Positions 34,137 to 44,449 of a DNA stretch of 64,000 nt are shown piece by piece. The stretch comes from Novosphingobium kaempferiae (lineage in GTDB: Bacteria > Pseudomonadota > Alphaproteobacteria > Sphingomonadales > Sphingomonadaceae). The notes under the pieces are model-generated. The model saw nothing but the letters and a program-made list of their open reading frames with translations. It was not told the origin of the DNA and ran no database searches. The position numbers were made by a program, and so were the translations under genes. The DNA lies in contig NZ_CP089301.1 in NCBI RefSeq assembly GCF_021227995.1, forward strand, positions 2,542,001 to 2,606,000, in the 5' to 3' direction. Every line of letters begins with the position of its first letter. Position 1 is the stretch's first letter.

Positions 34137-34200
34137 CGATTGTGCATTTCTCAACACAAGGCCCCTTGCGCATGGGGAATTGCCCCCGCACAAACCCCTG

Positions 34201-35448
34201 ATGGCACTCGGCATACTTGACCGCTTCCTCGAGCGCGGCGTCCGACAGGGCGTGCTCGAACTGGCCCGCCCCGACGGATCCGTCCGTCGCTTTGGAACCC
34301 CTTACGACGGCTTTCCCAATGTCCGCATCCGCCTGACCAGCAAGGATGCCGAACGCCGCATCCTGCGCGATCCGCGCCTTGGCGCCGCCGAGGCCTTCAT
34401 GGATGGCCTGCTCGAAGTCGAGCAGGGCGACATCATGGAACTGGTGGAACTGCTGCGCGCCAATGCCCGCTGGGACAAGGGCGGCGAACTGAAGGAACAG
34501 AGCCGCCTCAAGATCGCGGTCGGCAAGGTCGTCACCCTCGTCGACGGGATCAACCGCGCCGCCAGCGCGAAGAAGAACATCGCCCACCACTATGACGTGG
34601 GCAACGACCTCTATAACCTGTTCCTCGATACCGAGCACATGCAGTATTCCTGCGCCTACTGGCCCAGCGACGACATCACGCTGGAGCAGGCGCAGACGGC
34701 CAAGCTCGCCCACATCGCCGCCAAGCTGGCAATCGAGCCGGGGCAGAAGGTGCTCGATATCGGCTGCGGCTGGGGCGGCATGGCGATCTACCTCGCCAAG
34801 CACTTCGACGTTTCGGTCAAGGGCATCACGCTGAGCGAGGAGCAGCTCGCCCTCGCCCGCGAACGCGCGGTGGAGGCCGGCGTCTCGGGCCGCATCGACT
34901 TCGAGCTGATCGACTACCGCGACCTCGCGGCAAGGGGCGACAAGTTCGAGCGCATCGTCTCGGTCGGCATGTTCGAACATGTCGGCCAAGCCCAGTTCGA
35001 CCGCTTCTTCCGCGACTGCGCGACGATGCTGGACGACGAGGGCGTGATGCTCCTCCACACCATCGGCCGCATGGGCGGACCGGGCTCGACCGACGCCTTC
35101 ACCCGCAAGTACATCTTCCCCGGCGGCTACATCCCGGCGCTCAGCGAGACGGTGGAATCGAGCGAGAAGGTCCGCCTGATCGCCACCGACGTAGAGAACC
35201 TGCGCCTCCACTACGCCAAGACCCTGCGCCAGTGGTACAAGCGCTGCGTCGCCAACAAAGACGCCATCGTAAGCCTTTACGACGAGCGCTTCTACCGCAT
35301 GTGGATATTCTACCTCTCCGGCGCGACGGCAGCGTTCGAGAGCGGCGGCATGTGCAACTACCAGATCCAGTACACCCGCAGCCGCCACGCCCTTCCGCTC
35401 ACCCGGGACTACATCGCGGAAGGCGAGAAGGTGCTGCTCGGCGCCTGA
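34201..35448 (+). CDS. Cyclopropane-fatty-acyl-phospholipid synthase family methyltransferase
   Basis: SAM-dependent methyltransferase of 415 residues of the CFA synthase family, which adds a methylene bridge to unsaturated phospholipid acyl chains at the inner membrane. The motif chain is HHYDVGNDLYNLFLD (substrate entry), YSCAYW, VLDIGCGWGGMAIYLA (SAM site) and SVGMFEHVG. The C-terminal RLHYAKTLRQWYKR also matches. ATG 34201 is used, 64 bases after the SDR gene; it has only a weak ribosome binding site. The length fits longer alphaproteobacterial CFA synthases. Confidence 0.92.
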   Translation: MALGILDRFLERGVRQGVLELARPDGSVRRFGTPYDGFPNVRIRLTSKDAERRILRDPRLGAAEAFMDGLLEVEQGDIMELVELLRANARWDKGGELKEQSRLKIAVGKVVTLVDGINRAASAKKNIAHHYDVGNDLYNLFLDTEHMQYSCAYWPSDDITLEQAQTAKLAHIAAKLAIEPGQKVLDIGCGWGGMAIYLAKHFDVSVKGITLSEEQLALARERAVEAGVSGRIDFELIDYRDLAARGDKFERIVSVGMFEHVGQAQFDRFFRDCATMLDDEGVMLLHTIGRMGGPGSTDAFTRKYIFPGGYIPALSETVESSEKVRLIATDVENLRLHYAKTLRQWYKRCVANKDAIVSLYDERFYRMWIFYLSGATAAFESGGMCNYQIQYTRSRHALPLTRDYIAEGEKVLLGA

Positions 35449-35540
35449 CACCGCCCCGATACCGCATTGCGAAGTCTGGGCGCACCTGCTAGCCGCGCGC
35501 CCAAACTTTCAACGCCCATTTTCCGCGAAAGCCCGTGCCC

Positions 35541-36761
35541 ATGTCCGACAGCATCAAGAAGGTCGTCCTCGCCTACTCCGGCGGTCTCGACACCAGCGTC
35601 ATCCTCAAGTGGCTCCAGGTCACCTACAACTGCGAGGTCGTGACCTTCACCGCCGACCTCGGCCAGGGCGAGGAGCTCGAGCCCGCGCGCGCCAAGGCGA
35701 AGCTGATGGGCCTGCCGGACGAGAACATCTACATCGACGACCTGCGCGAGGAATTCGTGCGCGACTTCGTCTTCCCGATGATGCGCGCCAACGCCCGCTA
35801 CGAGGGCGACTACCTCCTCGGCACCTCGATCGCCCGCCCGCTCATCTCCAAGCGCCTGATCGAGATCGCGCACGAGACCGGCGCCGACGCTGTCGCCCAT
35901 GGCGCCACCGGCAAGGGCAACGACCAGGTCCGCTTCGAGCTGTCCGCCTACGCGCTCGACCCGAACATCAAGGTCATCGCCCCCTGGCGCGAGTGGGATC
36001 TCACCAGCCGTACCGCCCTCATCGCCTGGGCCGAGCAGCACCAGATCCCCGTCCCCAAGGACAAGCGCGGCGAAAGCCCGTTCTCGACCGACGCCAACCT
36101 CCTGCACACCTCGTCCGAGGGCAAGGTGCTGGAGAACCCGTGGGAAGAGACCCCCGACTACGTCTACTCGCGCACCGTCAACCCGGAAGATGCGCCGAAC
36201 GAGCCGGAATACATCACCGTCGACTTCGAGAAGGGTGACGGCGTCGCCCTCAACGGCGTGGCGATGAGCCCGGCCGCCCTCCTCACCGCGCTCAACGAGC
36301 TTGGCCGCAAGCACGGCATCGGCCGCCTCGACCTCGTAGAAAACCGCTTCGTCGGCATGAAGTCGCGCGGCATGTACGAGACCCCCGGCGGCGAGATCTA
36401 CGCCCGTGCCCATCGCGGCATCGAGCAGATCACGCTCGATCGCGGCGCCGCCCACCTCAAGGACGAGCTGATGCCGAAGTACGCGGAGCTCATCTACAAC
36501 GGCTTCTGGTTCGCCCCCGAGCGCGAGATGCTGCAGGCCGCGATCGACCACTCGCAGGCCCGCGTCAACGGCACCGTCCGCCTCAAGCTCTACAAGGGCT
36601 CGGCCTCGGTCGTCGGTCGCAAGAGCGCCGATTCGCTGTATTCCGAACGCCACGTCACCTTCGAGGATGACGCCGGCGCCTACGACCAGAAGGACGCCGC
36701 GGGCTTCATCAAGCTCAACGCCCTGCGCCTGCGCCTGCTGGCCCAGCGAGACTCTCGCTGA
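35541..36761 (+). CDS. argG: Argininosuccinate synthase
   Basis: Argininosuccinate synthase of 406 residues, the usual bacterial length, joining citrulline and aspartate with ATP in arginine biosynthesis. The PP-loop AYSGGLDTS (about 12-20) binds [16 protein letters not shown] and [16 protein letters not shown] are further signatures, and the C-terminal helix is present. ATG 35541 is chosen over the GTG two codons earlier. It appears monocistronic, with a good terminator at 36811. It is a housekeeping gene that anchors this part of the chromosome. Confidence 0.98.
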   Translation: MSDSIKKVVLAYSGGLDTSVILKWLQVTYNCEVVTFTADLGQGEELEPARAKAKLMGLPDENIYIDDLREEFVRDFVFPMMRANARYEGDYLLGTSIARPLISKRLIEIAHETGADAVAHGATGKGNDQVRFELSAYALDPNIKVIAPWREWDLTSRTALIAWAEQHQIPVPKDKRGESPFSTDANLLHTSSEGKVLENPWEETPDYVYSRTVNPEDAPNEPEYITVDFEKGDGVALNGVAMSPAALLTALNELGRKHGIGRLDLVENRFVGMKSRGMYETPGGEIYARAHRGIEQITLDRGAAHLKDELMPKYAELIYNGFWFAPEREMLQAAIDHSQARVNGTVRLKLYKGSASVVGRKSADSLYSERHVTFEDDAGAYDQKDAAGFIKLNALRLRLLAQRDSR

Positions 36762-36810
36762 CTCTGGCGCTAAGCCCCTCGGAGTCTTTCCAACAGCTTA
36801 ACCGCATCCG

Positions 36811-36844
36811 GCGGCCCGTTGCCAAAGCGCGACGGGCCGCTTTT
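36811..36844 (+). terminator. Intrinsic terminator of argG
   Basis: GCGGCCCGT (36811-36819) and ACGGGCCGC (36832-36840) form a perfect 9-base stem followed by TTTT. Confidence 0.85.
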
Positions 36845-36914
36845 GCATGGGTGGCCTTCGGGAACCCGCGCAGTTAGGACTCCCGCCATCGTCAACGACG
36901 AAGCGGGGTAGGTT

Positions 36915-37382
36915 TTGCAGGTACGATCGATCAGCCTTCTGGCGCTCTGCGCCGTTGTCCTGCCCTTTGCAGGGCCTGCACAGGCTGAAGCCCCGGTCGT
37001 TCCCGTAGTCGCTGGCGTCAACGCCGTCGCTGCCCCGCTTGCTCCCGTCACCGCCGCTCCCGTCATCGACGAAGCCCCCAGCCTCGAGAAGATCGCCGGC
37101 GGCATGGCCAGCTATTACGGCCGCCACCTCAAGGGTGCTCGCACCGCCAGCGGGGAGCGCTACGCCCCCGACGCGCTGACCGCCGCGCACCGCACCCTGC
37201 CCTTCGGCACCCAGGTCCAGGTGACCAACCCCGCCAACGGCGAGACCGTCGTCGTCACCATCAACGATCGCGGCCCGTTCCACGGCAACCGCGTGATCGA
37301 CCTGTCCGACGCCGCCGCCGAGGAAATCGGCATCGCGCGCATGGGCAGCGGCAAGGTGGAACTGGCCGTCCTCGGCGAGTAA
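36915..37382 (+). CDS. RlpA-like exported double-psi beta-barrel protein
   Basis: Exported protein of 155 residues: signal peptide (LLALCAVVLPFAGPAQA), an Ala/Pro/Val linker (about 25-60) and an RlpA-type double-psi beta-barrel (GGMASYYGRHLKGARTASGE.. to INDRGPF..RVIDLSDAAA). RlpA proteins cut denuded glycan strands at septa. This one lacks the SPOR domain and lipobox of E. coli RlpA, so it is a short free periplasmic form. Translation starts at TTG 36915 after GGGGTAGG. Confidence 0.9.
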   Translation: MQVRSISLLALCAVVLPFAGPAQAEAPVVPVVAGVNAVAAPLAPVTAAPVIDEAPSLEKIAGGMASYYGRHLKGARTASGERYAPDALTAAHRTLPFGTQVQVTNPANGETVVVTINDRGPFHGNRVIDLSDAAAEEIGIARMGSGKVELAVLGE

Positions 37383-37482
37383 TCCCGCTCGACACAGCGC
37401 CCGCGCAACCGACTGATTTTTCGAAGAGAAAAAGGTCGGCCGGCGCAGCTGGGAGGGGGTGGGGGAAGCGCCGCGCCGGCCT

Positions 37483-38676
37483 TCACACTCGATAACAGCG
37501 CGCCTGCCAAAGCGTTCCCGACCCCACGAAGGTTTTGCCGAACCGTGCCCCGCCATCGACGGGCCGCGACAGGTTTACACGGTTTACACGGTCCAGAGCC
37601 GCAACCGCCCGCCCCCTTCCGGGTCTTCCCTCCAGCGACTTGAACTCCATCGGCGCTTCCGCCGAGGCAGGCCCGAACAGCGCCCGGTCCACGCGGGCAC
37701 AGGCGCGCGACTGCCAATCGTCCCACCGCGCCGCATGGACCGCCCGCACGCCTTCGCGCGTCGGCACCGGCGGATAGTCCGGCGCCTCCACCGCAGGATG
37801 CGCCGCAAGCTCCTCCTCGTCGTCGGGACTGAAACCGTGCGCCTCCTCGAAGGCGGCGTCCATGCCCTCCACCGCGTCGATCCACGCCTCGTTGGCGTCG
37901 ATATAGGCAGGCTCGACGCTCTCGGTCAGGTAGTCCTCCCGCGCCAGCGGCAAGGCATCCGCCGCCGCACCCGCCTCCCGGAGCGCCTCGTCGGCCCGCT
38001 CCCCGGCGACCAGCGCCAGCATCTCGTTGAAGCGATCCGCCTCGCCCCCATCTTCCCCGGCCCCATCTTCCCCGGCCATGTAGTCGAGCCGCGCCAGATG
38101 CGCCAGCAACAGCCGCGAGTCATACCGCCGCCGCGTGCCCACCAGCTCGCCGCGAAACCACACCGCCTCCTCAACCCCGTCGAGCGCCCGCGTCGCCAGC
38201 ACCTCCTCCACATGCCGCCGCGCCTGCACCAGAGCCGCCTGCCACGCCCGAGCAAATGCCGCATCGCGCCGCCGCAGCAGATACGCCGAAGTCCGGCTCA
38301 TCCCCACCCGACCGCAAGCCGCCCGCACGTCGCCCTTGTCGGCCAGATGGTGCAGGAAACGAACGCGCCTGTCGGCATCCCACGCGGTATGGGGGACACA
38401 CCCGTCATCCCGGCGCAGGCCGGGATCGCTGGCAAAGTCGGACGAGGTTGAAGAGGAAGAGAAAGAGCGAGGGCCATCGCCCTCGCGCTCCCGGAATGTC
38501 GACGCAGCGCCCTCCCCCGGAATCCCGATATCGCGAGAGGCCGGAATCCACCCCCGCCCGAACCGCGCCCGTTCCTCCCCGTCCCGGGGAGGGGGACCAT
38601 GCGAAGCATGGTGGAGGGGCACAGGCCCCATGCCAGAGCCACCGTCCACACCGAAACCCTCGGAAAAGTCCGCCAT
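37483..38676 (-). CDS. Unknown HTH-like protein whose N-terminus is built of repeat DNA
   Basis: Predicted protein of about 397 residues, starting at ATG 38676 (MADFSEGFGVDG). Residues about 110-190 (WDADRRVRFLHHLADKGDVR then AACGRVGMSRTSAYLLRR) look like a helix-turn-helix or terminase-small-subunit-like region, and a long acidic part follows. The first 100 codons run through repeat-derived DNA, including a CGTCATCCCGGCGCAGGCCGGG arm at 38403, and the C-terminus covers the double GTGTAAAC motif. So either the start lies further inside or repeats were captured in frame. I know no function. Confidence 0.55.
   Translation of the reverse strand: MADFSEGFGVDGGSGMGPVPLHHASHGPPPRDGEERARFGRGWIPASRDIGIPGEGAASTFREREGDGPRSFSSSSTSSDFASDPGLRRDDGCVPHTAWDADRRVRFLHHLADKGDVRAACGRVGMSRTSAYLLRRRDAAFARAWQAALVQARRHVEEVLATRALDGVEEAVWFRGELVGTRRRYDSRLLLAHLARLDYMAGEDGAGEDGGEADRFNEMLALVAGERADEALREAGAAADALPLAREDYLTESVEPAYIDANEAWIDAVEGMDAAFEEAHGFSPDDEEELAAHPAVEAPDYPPVPTREGVRAVHAARWDDWQSRACARVDRALFGPASAEAPMEFKSLEGRPGRGRAVAALDRVNRVNLSRPVDGGARFGKTFVGSGTLWQARCYRV
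37571..37594. repeat. Double CCGTGTAAA motif, copy 2 (inverted)
   Basis: AGGTTTACACGGTTTACACG followed by GTCC is the exact complement of the core at 33311-33336. Here it lies within the 3' part of the unknown gene at 37483, where it encodes DRVNRVNL. Confidence 0.75.
38403..38430. repeat. Single arm of the CGTCATCCCGGC repeat inside a gene
   Basis: CGTCATCCCGGCGCAGGCCG continues to GGATCGC and matches the left arm of the element at 29533. It lies within the predicted reading frame of the gene at 37483, encoding SDPGLRRDD. Confidence 0.75.
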
Positions 38677-38787
38677 CGTCCGCCTCGCGCAAGAGAAAAG
38701 CCACGAAAGGCCACGACGCAACCCGAACGGCCGCGCCGAGGTGAACGGTTTAGTTATCGCATGCGGGAGGCTGTAGGAAAGTAAAAA

Positions 38788-38814
38788 GGCGGCACGCAAT
38801 AAATGCGTGCCGCC
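38788..38814 (-). terminator. Intrinsic terminator of the AT-rich islet
   Basis: GGCGGCACGCA (38788-38798) and TGCGTGCCGCC (38804-38814) form a perfect 11-base stem. On the minus strand it is followed by TTTTTAC, so it terminates the DUF1508 gene and anything transcribed through it. Confidence 0.85.
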
Positions 38815-38821
38815 AAAGCAC

Positions 38822-39004
38822 TCAATAGGGAGTGCAGGTCATACCATTGCGACGAGCATTCGCCTCACAGTCCGATTTGTTCACATAAGCTTCAGTAGAA
38901 GCTCCAACAATCCGACCGTTACTTGCGGTTCGACGCCAACGCCAACCCGTGATCGTAGAATAAATTTCCCAGCGATCACCAAGCAAATCAGTGCACGAAG
39001 ACAT
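38822..39004 (-). CDS. DUF1508 (YegP-like) small protein
   Basis: A 60-residue protein with one YegP/DUF1508 repeat: WEIYSTITGWRWRRTASNGR, then IVGASTEAYVNKSDCEANAR. The family has no firmly established role; members occur singly or doubled. GGAG lies nine bases before the ATG, and a terminator directly follows. The gene is AT-richer than its surroundings and sits 41 bases after the SecB-like gene on the same strand, so it may belong to the same acquired islet. Confidence 0.8.
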   Translation of the reverse strand: MSSCTDLLGDRWEIYSTITGWRWRRTASNGRIVGASTEAYVNKSDCEANARRNGMTCTPY

Positions 39005-39045
39005 ATTTTCTGCTCCGAGGGCAAAATGCCCCTATAAATTGCAGA

Positions 39046-39561
39046 TCATTTTACTTCCTCCTGAGAGCTTCTTCTTTTTACAGGCATAGATGAAACAGTC
39101 GGCAGTACGGGGATATCCGCTGCTGCGAGAGATGCTGTTTCCGCTACATGCGTCCGAAAATACGGATATGCGGCCATAAACCCAACTCTATTGGCGAATG
39201 CCAGCGCATGAAAATCATCACATTCATTATCTATATGATAAAATACGATGAATTTATCTTTGAGCGAAAAAACCTTTCTCCGCGCTTTTTTATGATAAGT
39301 TTCAAAATGGAATACGCAGGTAGCTATTCTATTTTCTTCATCAAAAGATGCATGGACATTGTCCACGTCAATCTTCATCTGCCTATCTACATATTCCTCT
39401 TCAAAGAAAGAAGGAGAAATATTGAAATTTGACTCTATAAGCTGGATTGACAAAAGTTGAGCGCAGCGAGCCACGTCATTATAAACGTCAGGATCAATTT
39501 TTCGATCATCACTCGAAATTGGAAGAGTGCTATCAACCGAAACGTTCTTCGATTTAGCCAT
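39046..39561 (-). CDS. SecB-like chaperone of a TAC toxin-antitoxin module
   Basis: Protein of 171 residues, AT-rich gene. The pattern of a SecB fold is visible: LIESNFNISPSFFEEEYVDR, a central beta-rich part (IATCVFHFETYHKKAR) and a C-terminal PYFRTHVAETASLAAADIPV, then LPTVSSMP, close to the PYxRxxI..TxxxGxPxLxLP ending of SecB-like proteins. It overlaps the antitoxin gene by eight bases (ATGGCTAA) after GAGGAGGG. The order toxin-antitoxin-SecB-like is that of the mycobacterial Rv1955-Rv1956-Rv1957 TAC system. In that system the chaperone folds and protects the antitoxin (established there, inferred here). Confidence 0.68.
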   Translation of the reverse strand: MAKSKNVSVDSTLPISSDDRKIDPDVYNDVARCAQLLSIQLIESNFNISPSFFEEEYVDRQMKIDVDNVHASFDEENRIATCVFHFETYHKKARRKVFSLKDKFIVFYHIDNECDDFHALAFANRVGFMAAYPYFRTHVAETASLAAADIPVLPTVSSMPVKRRSSQEEVK

Positions 39562-40048
39562 TAACAGCCCTCCTCAATGGAAATACATTTGAGCCGTGCT
39601 CAGCCCAATTCCGTACATTCCCATTTCGTCGACCCGTTTTTTCTCGATCACCGCTATGAGTGAGCGGCACACTGCGCAGCAACTCAGCAATCAGAGATGC
39701 AGTAAGCACCTCTTGATTTGGCGTAGCGCGAGAGGATTGAGCGCGAGTAACTGCCGCCGTCATTTCAGAACGCTTCTGCAGCTTCTCAAACTCGCTTTTC
39801 GTAAGGATCATCGGCTGCTCACCCAGCGCAAGGAAACTCCGCGCAAGAAGTCGCAACGTAAGGTTATTAGCGTCATCAGAAAAGATTTGAGAAACACGAG
39901 CACGCGAGACATCCAGCTTTCGAGCCAATTCCGCGCGAGTCACACCTTTCTCATCAAGGAGGCTATCAAGTCGAGCTTGAGCCTCAGCAACAAAATATTC
40001 CTCTCTGAATTCGTCGCTATCAATACGATCCTTAAAGAAATTCCCCAT
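39554..40048 (-). CDS. HigA-like XRE antitoxin with a C-terminal extension
   Basis: Protein of about 164 residues with a helix-turn-helix at about 30-75 (VTRAELARKLDVSRARVSQI). A C-terminal tail of about 80 residues, rich in Arg/Asn and ending NWAEHGSNVFPLRRAVNG, goes beyond a minimal HigA. In TAC systems such a tail is the chaperone-addiction (ChAD) segment that makes the antitoxin depend on SecB. ATG 40048 lies one base after the toxin stop; a GTG at 40060 would overlap the toxin gene. It should autorepress through the palindrome at 40467. Confidence 0.75.
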   Translation of the reverse strand: MGNFFKDRIDSDEFREEYFVAEAQARLDSLLDEKGVTRAELARKLDVSRARVSQIFSDDANNLTLRLLARSFLALGEQPMILTKSEFEKLQKRSEMTAAVTRAQSSRATPNQEVLTASLIAELLRSVPLTHSGDREKTGRRNGNVRNWAEHGSNVFPLRRAVNG

Positions 40049-40049
40049 G

Positions 40050-40457
40050 TCAATCACCACATTTTCCGTCGAATAATACCGCCGCCTCCTTGGCTCGCCT
40101 TAATATTCTAGGACTAGCCTTGTCTTGTTTCTTGGCAGCATCTATATCGACTATAATAACTGTTTTAACACCCCTGTAGTGACGAACGAATCCATAAAGT
40201 CGCACCTTATTGGTCTTAAAGGCCACCAGCATGCGGTCGTTTGCGCCCCCGCAGCGACCTTCATTTCCGTTAAATTGCTCCTTTGACGGCGGGATCCCAT
40301 CAGCCCACAGCTTCATTCTTGAAAGAAGTTGGGACTGCTTTCGCGTCTCAACTTCCATGAATTCGGAAACTACCTTGGCTGCCATCAACACACGCGCGGC
40401 AGCGCCGCTCAGAACGTGCTCACAATCGATGTCCGAGTAGTCGTCCGAATCATTCAT
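40050..40457 (-). CDS. HigB/RelE-fold toxin, probable
   Basis: Protein of 135 residues and first gene of the AT-rich operon. The C-terminal half fits the RelE/HigB fold: VAFKTNKVRLYGFVRHYRGV, TVIIVDIDAAKKQDKASPR and LRRAKEAAVLF, with several basic residues that could act in mRNA cleavage at the ribosome. The N-terminal 50 residues are acidic and not typical of HigB. The identification rests on fold pattern plus position before an XRE antitoxin and a SecB-like chaperone. Start codon ATG 40457 lies ten bases from the operator palindrome. Confidence 0.65.
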   Translation of the reverse strand: MNDSDDYSDIDCEHVLSGAAARVLMAAKVVSEFMEVETRKQSQLLSRMKLWADGIPPSKEQFNGNEGRCGGANDRMLVAFKTNKVRLYGFVRHYRGVKTVIIVDIDAAKKQDKASPRILRRAKEAAVLFDGKCGD

Positions 40458-40466
40458 CGCCCGATT

Positions 40467-40488
40467 GTGTTAAGAAAAGACTTAACAC
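40467..40488. promoter_or_regulatory. Operator palindrome of the TAC operon
   Basis: GTGTTAAG (40467-40474) and CTTAACAC (40481-40488) are a perfect 8-base inverted repeat with a 6-base spacer, ten bases upstream of the toxin start. It is the expected place for the antitoxin to repress its own operon. Confidence 0.7.
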
Positions 40489-40646
40489 CGCGCAAGCGGA
40501 ATTGCGCGGCTCCTGCGATAACACGGGCGAATTTACCGGATACGAAAAAAGGGAGCGCGGGGGCGATGGCCCTCGCGCTCCCTTCTTCTCCTTGGCGTAA
40601 CCCACCTCTCCCCTCCCCGAGACAAGCCCCGGGAGGAATGCGCGCG

Positions 40647-43550
<2,904 letters not shown>

Positions 43551-43561
43551 GGGAAGGCTGT

Positions 43562-43576
43562 GTTCCAGATTTGTTC
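43562..43576. promoter_or_regulatory. LexA (SOS) box of uvrA
   Basis: GTTC-CAGATTT-GTTC is an exact match to the alphaproteobacterial LexA site GTTC-N7-GTTC (GAAC-N7-GAAC on the minus strand). It lies 12 bases before the uvrA start, so LexA bound here would block transcription. Confidence 0.8.
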
Positions 43577-43811
43577 GCACGCTTCAAGAGGCGCGGCGCG
43601 GGTTTTGCCGTAGATGGGGTGCGATGCGGCATAGGCAAGCCTTGCGGGGCGCGAGCAGCGCGACTGCCACGGCCCGCGACCTTCCTTCGAGACTTTGATT
43701 TCGGAAAAAGTACCTACTTCGGGCTCACCCCTGAAATAGCGCCACACATCTTCTCATTTAAGCTGGAAATACTTTTTAGTATGATCGCGAAAATAGGATT
43801 CGGAGCCCAAC

Positions 43812-44444
43812 ATGCCAAGTATCGCTGACCGAAAGCGTTTACAACGAGCCACCAACGCCGCTGCAAAATCAAAATCTAAAGGTATATCATTGGAAGGCGG
43901 TGGAAATTTTCACGAAGATGGCATTCAGATAGTTGCCGGGGTTTTGAACCTTCTGACCTTTGAATACATCGCCAGCGCTCGGGAGCGAGATGACCTTTCG
44001 CGCCTGCTTCCACAAATATCATCAGCCATGCCAGCAGACGGAGGTGTCCTCGTCATTCGCTTCGTCGGCGAAAGATCGGACCCGTCGGGCGGACTGTTCT
44101 ATGAATATATCGGGCTGCGGATCGGTCCATCAGGCTACAGCGCAGCCGATGCCATCTATACCTATGAACGAAACAAGTCGGCGGCAGAAAAGGAGCCAAG
44201 CGCTCGATCCCCCGACATGTGCTTTCCCGAAGATGTGGCTCCAAAATCACCCAGCGCCGGAGCCACGATTTCGGCCGCTCCCAAAGGCATGGACTTCCAG
44301 TACGAAAAAGAATTCGCCGACAAATATTACCAGTATCAGGCAAAATCCTCAAAAAACCTGAGAGATGCAGCCAGGATAACGATCGGGAATTACATCTTCA
44401 TTGACAGGAAGATGCTGGACCAAATTCGCAACAACCGTCATTGA
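43812..44444 (+). CDS. Orphan AT-rich gene, function unknown
   Basis: Protein of 210 residues starting MPSIADRKRLQRATNAAA, Lys/Ser-rich at the N-terminus. It has no signal peptide; one moderately hydrophobic stretch lies near 40 (GIQIVAGVLNLLTF). CGGAGCCCAAC precedes the ATG. Base composition is clearly lower in GC than uvrA and the following kinase operon, so the gene looks transferred. I do not recognise any domain. It is divergent from uvrA and convergent with the GGDEF-EAL gene, whose stop lies only six bases away. Confidence 0.6.
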   Translation: MPSIADRKRLQRATNAAAKSKSKGISLEGGGNFHEDGIQIVAGVLNLLTFEYIASARERDDLSRLLPQISSAMPADGGVLVIRFVGERSDPSGGLFYEYIGLRIGPSGYSAADAIYTYERNKSAAEKEPSARSPDMCFPEDVAPKSPSAGATISAAPKGMDFQYEKEFADKYYQYQAKSSKNLRDAARITIGNYIFIDRKMLDQIRNNRH

Positions 44445-44449
44445 CCCCC

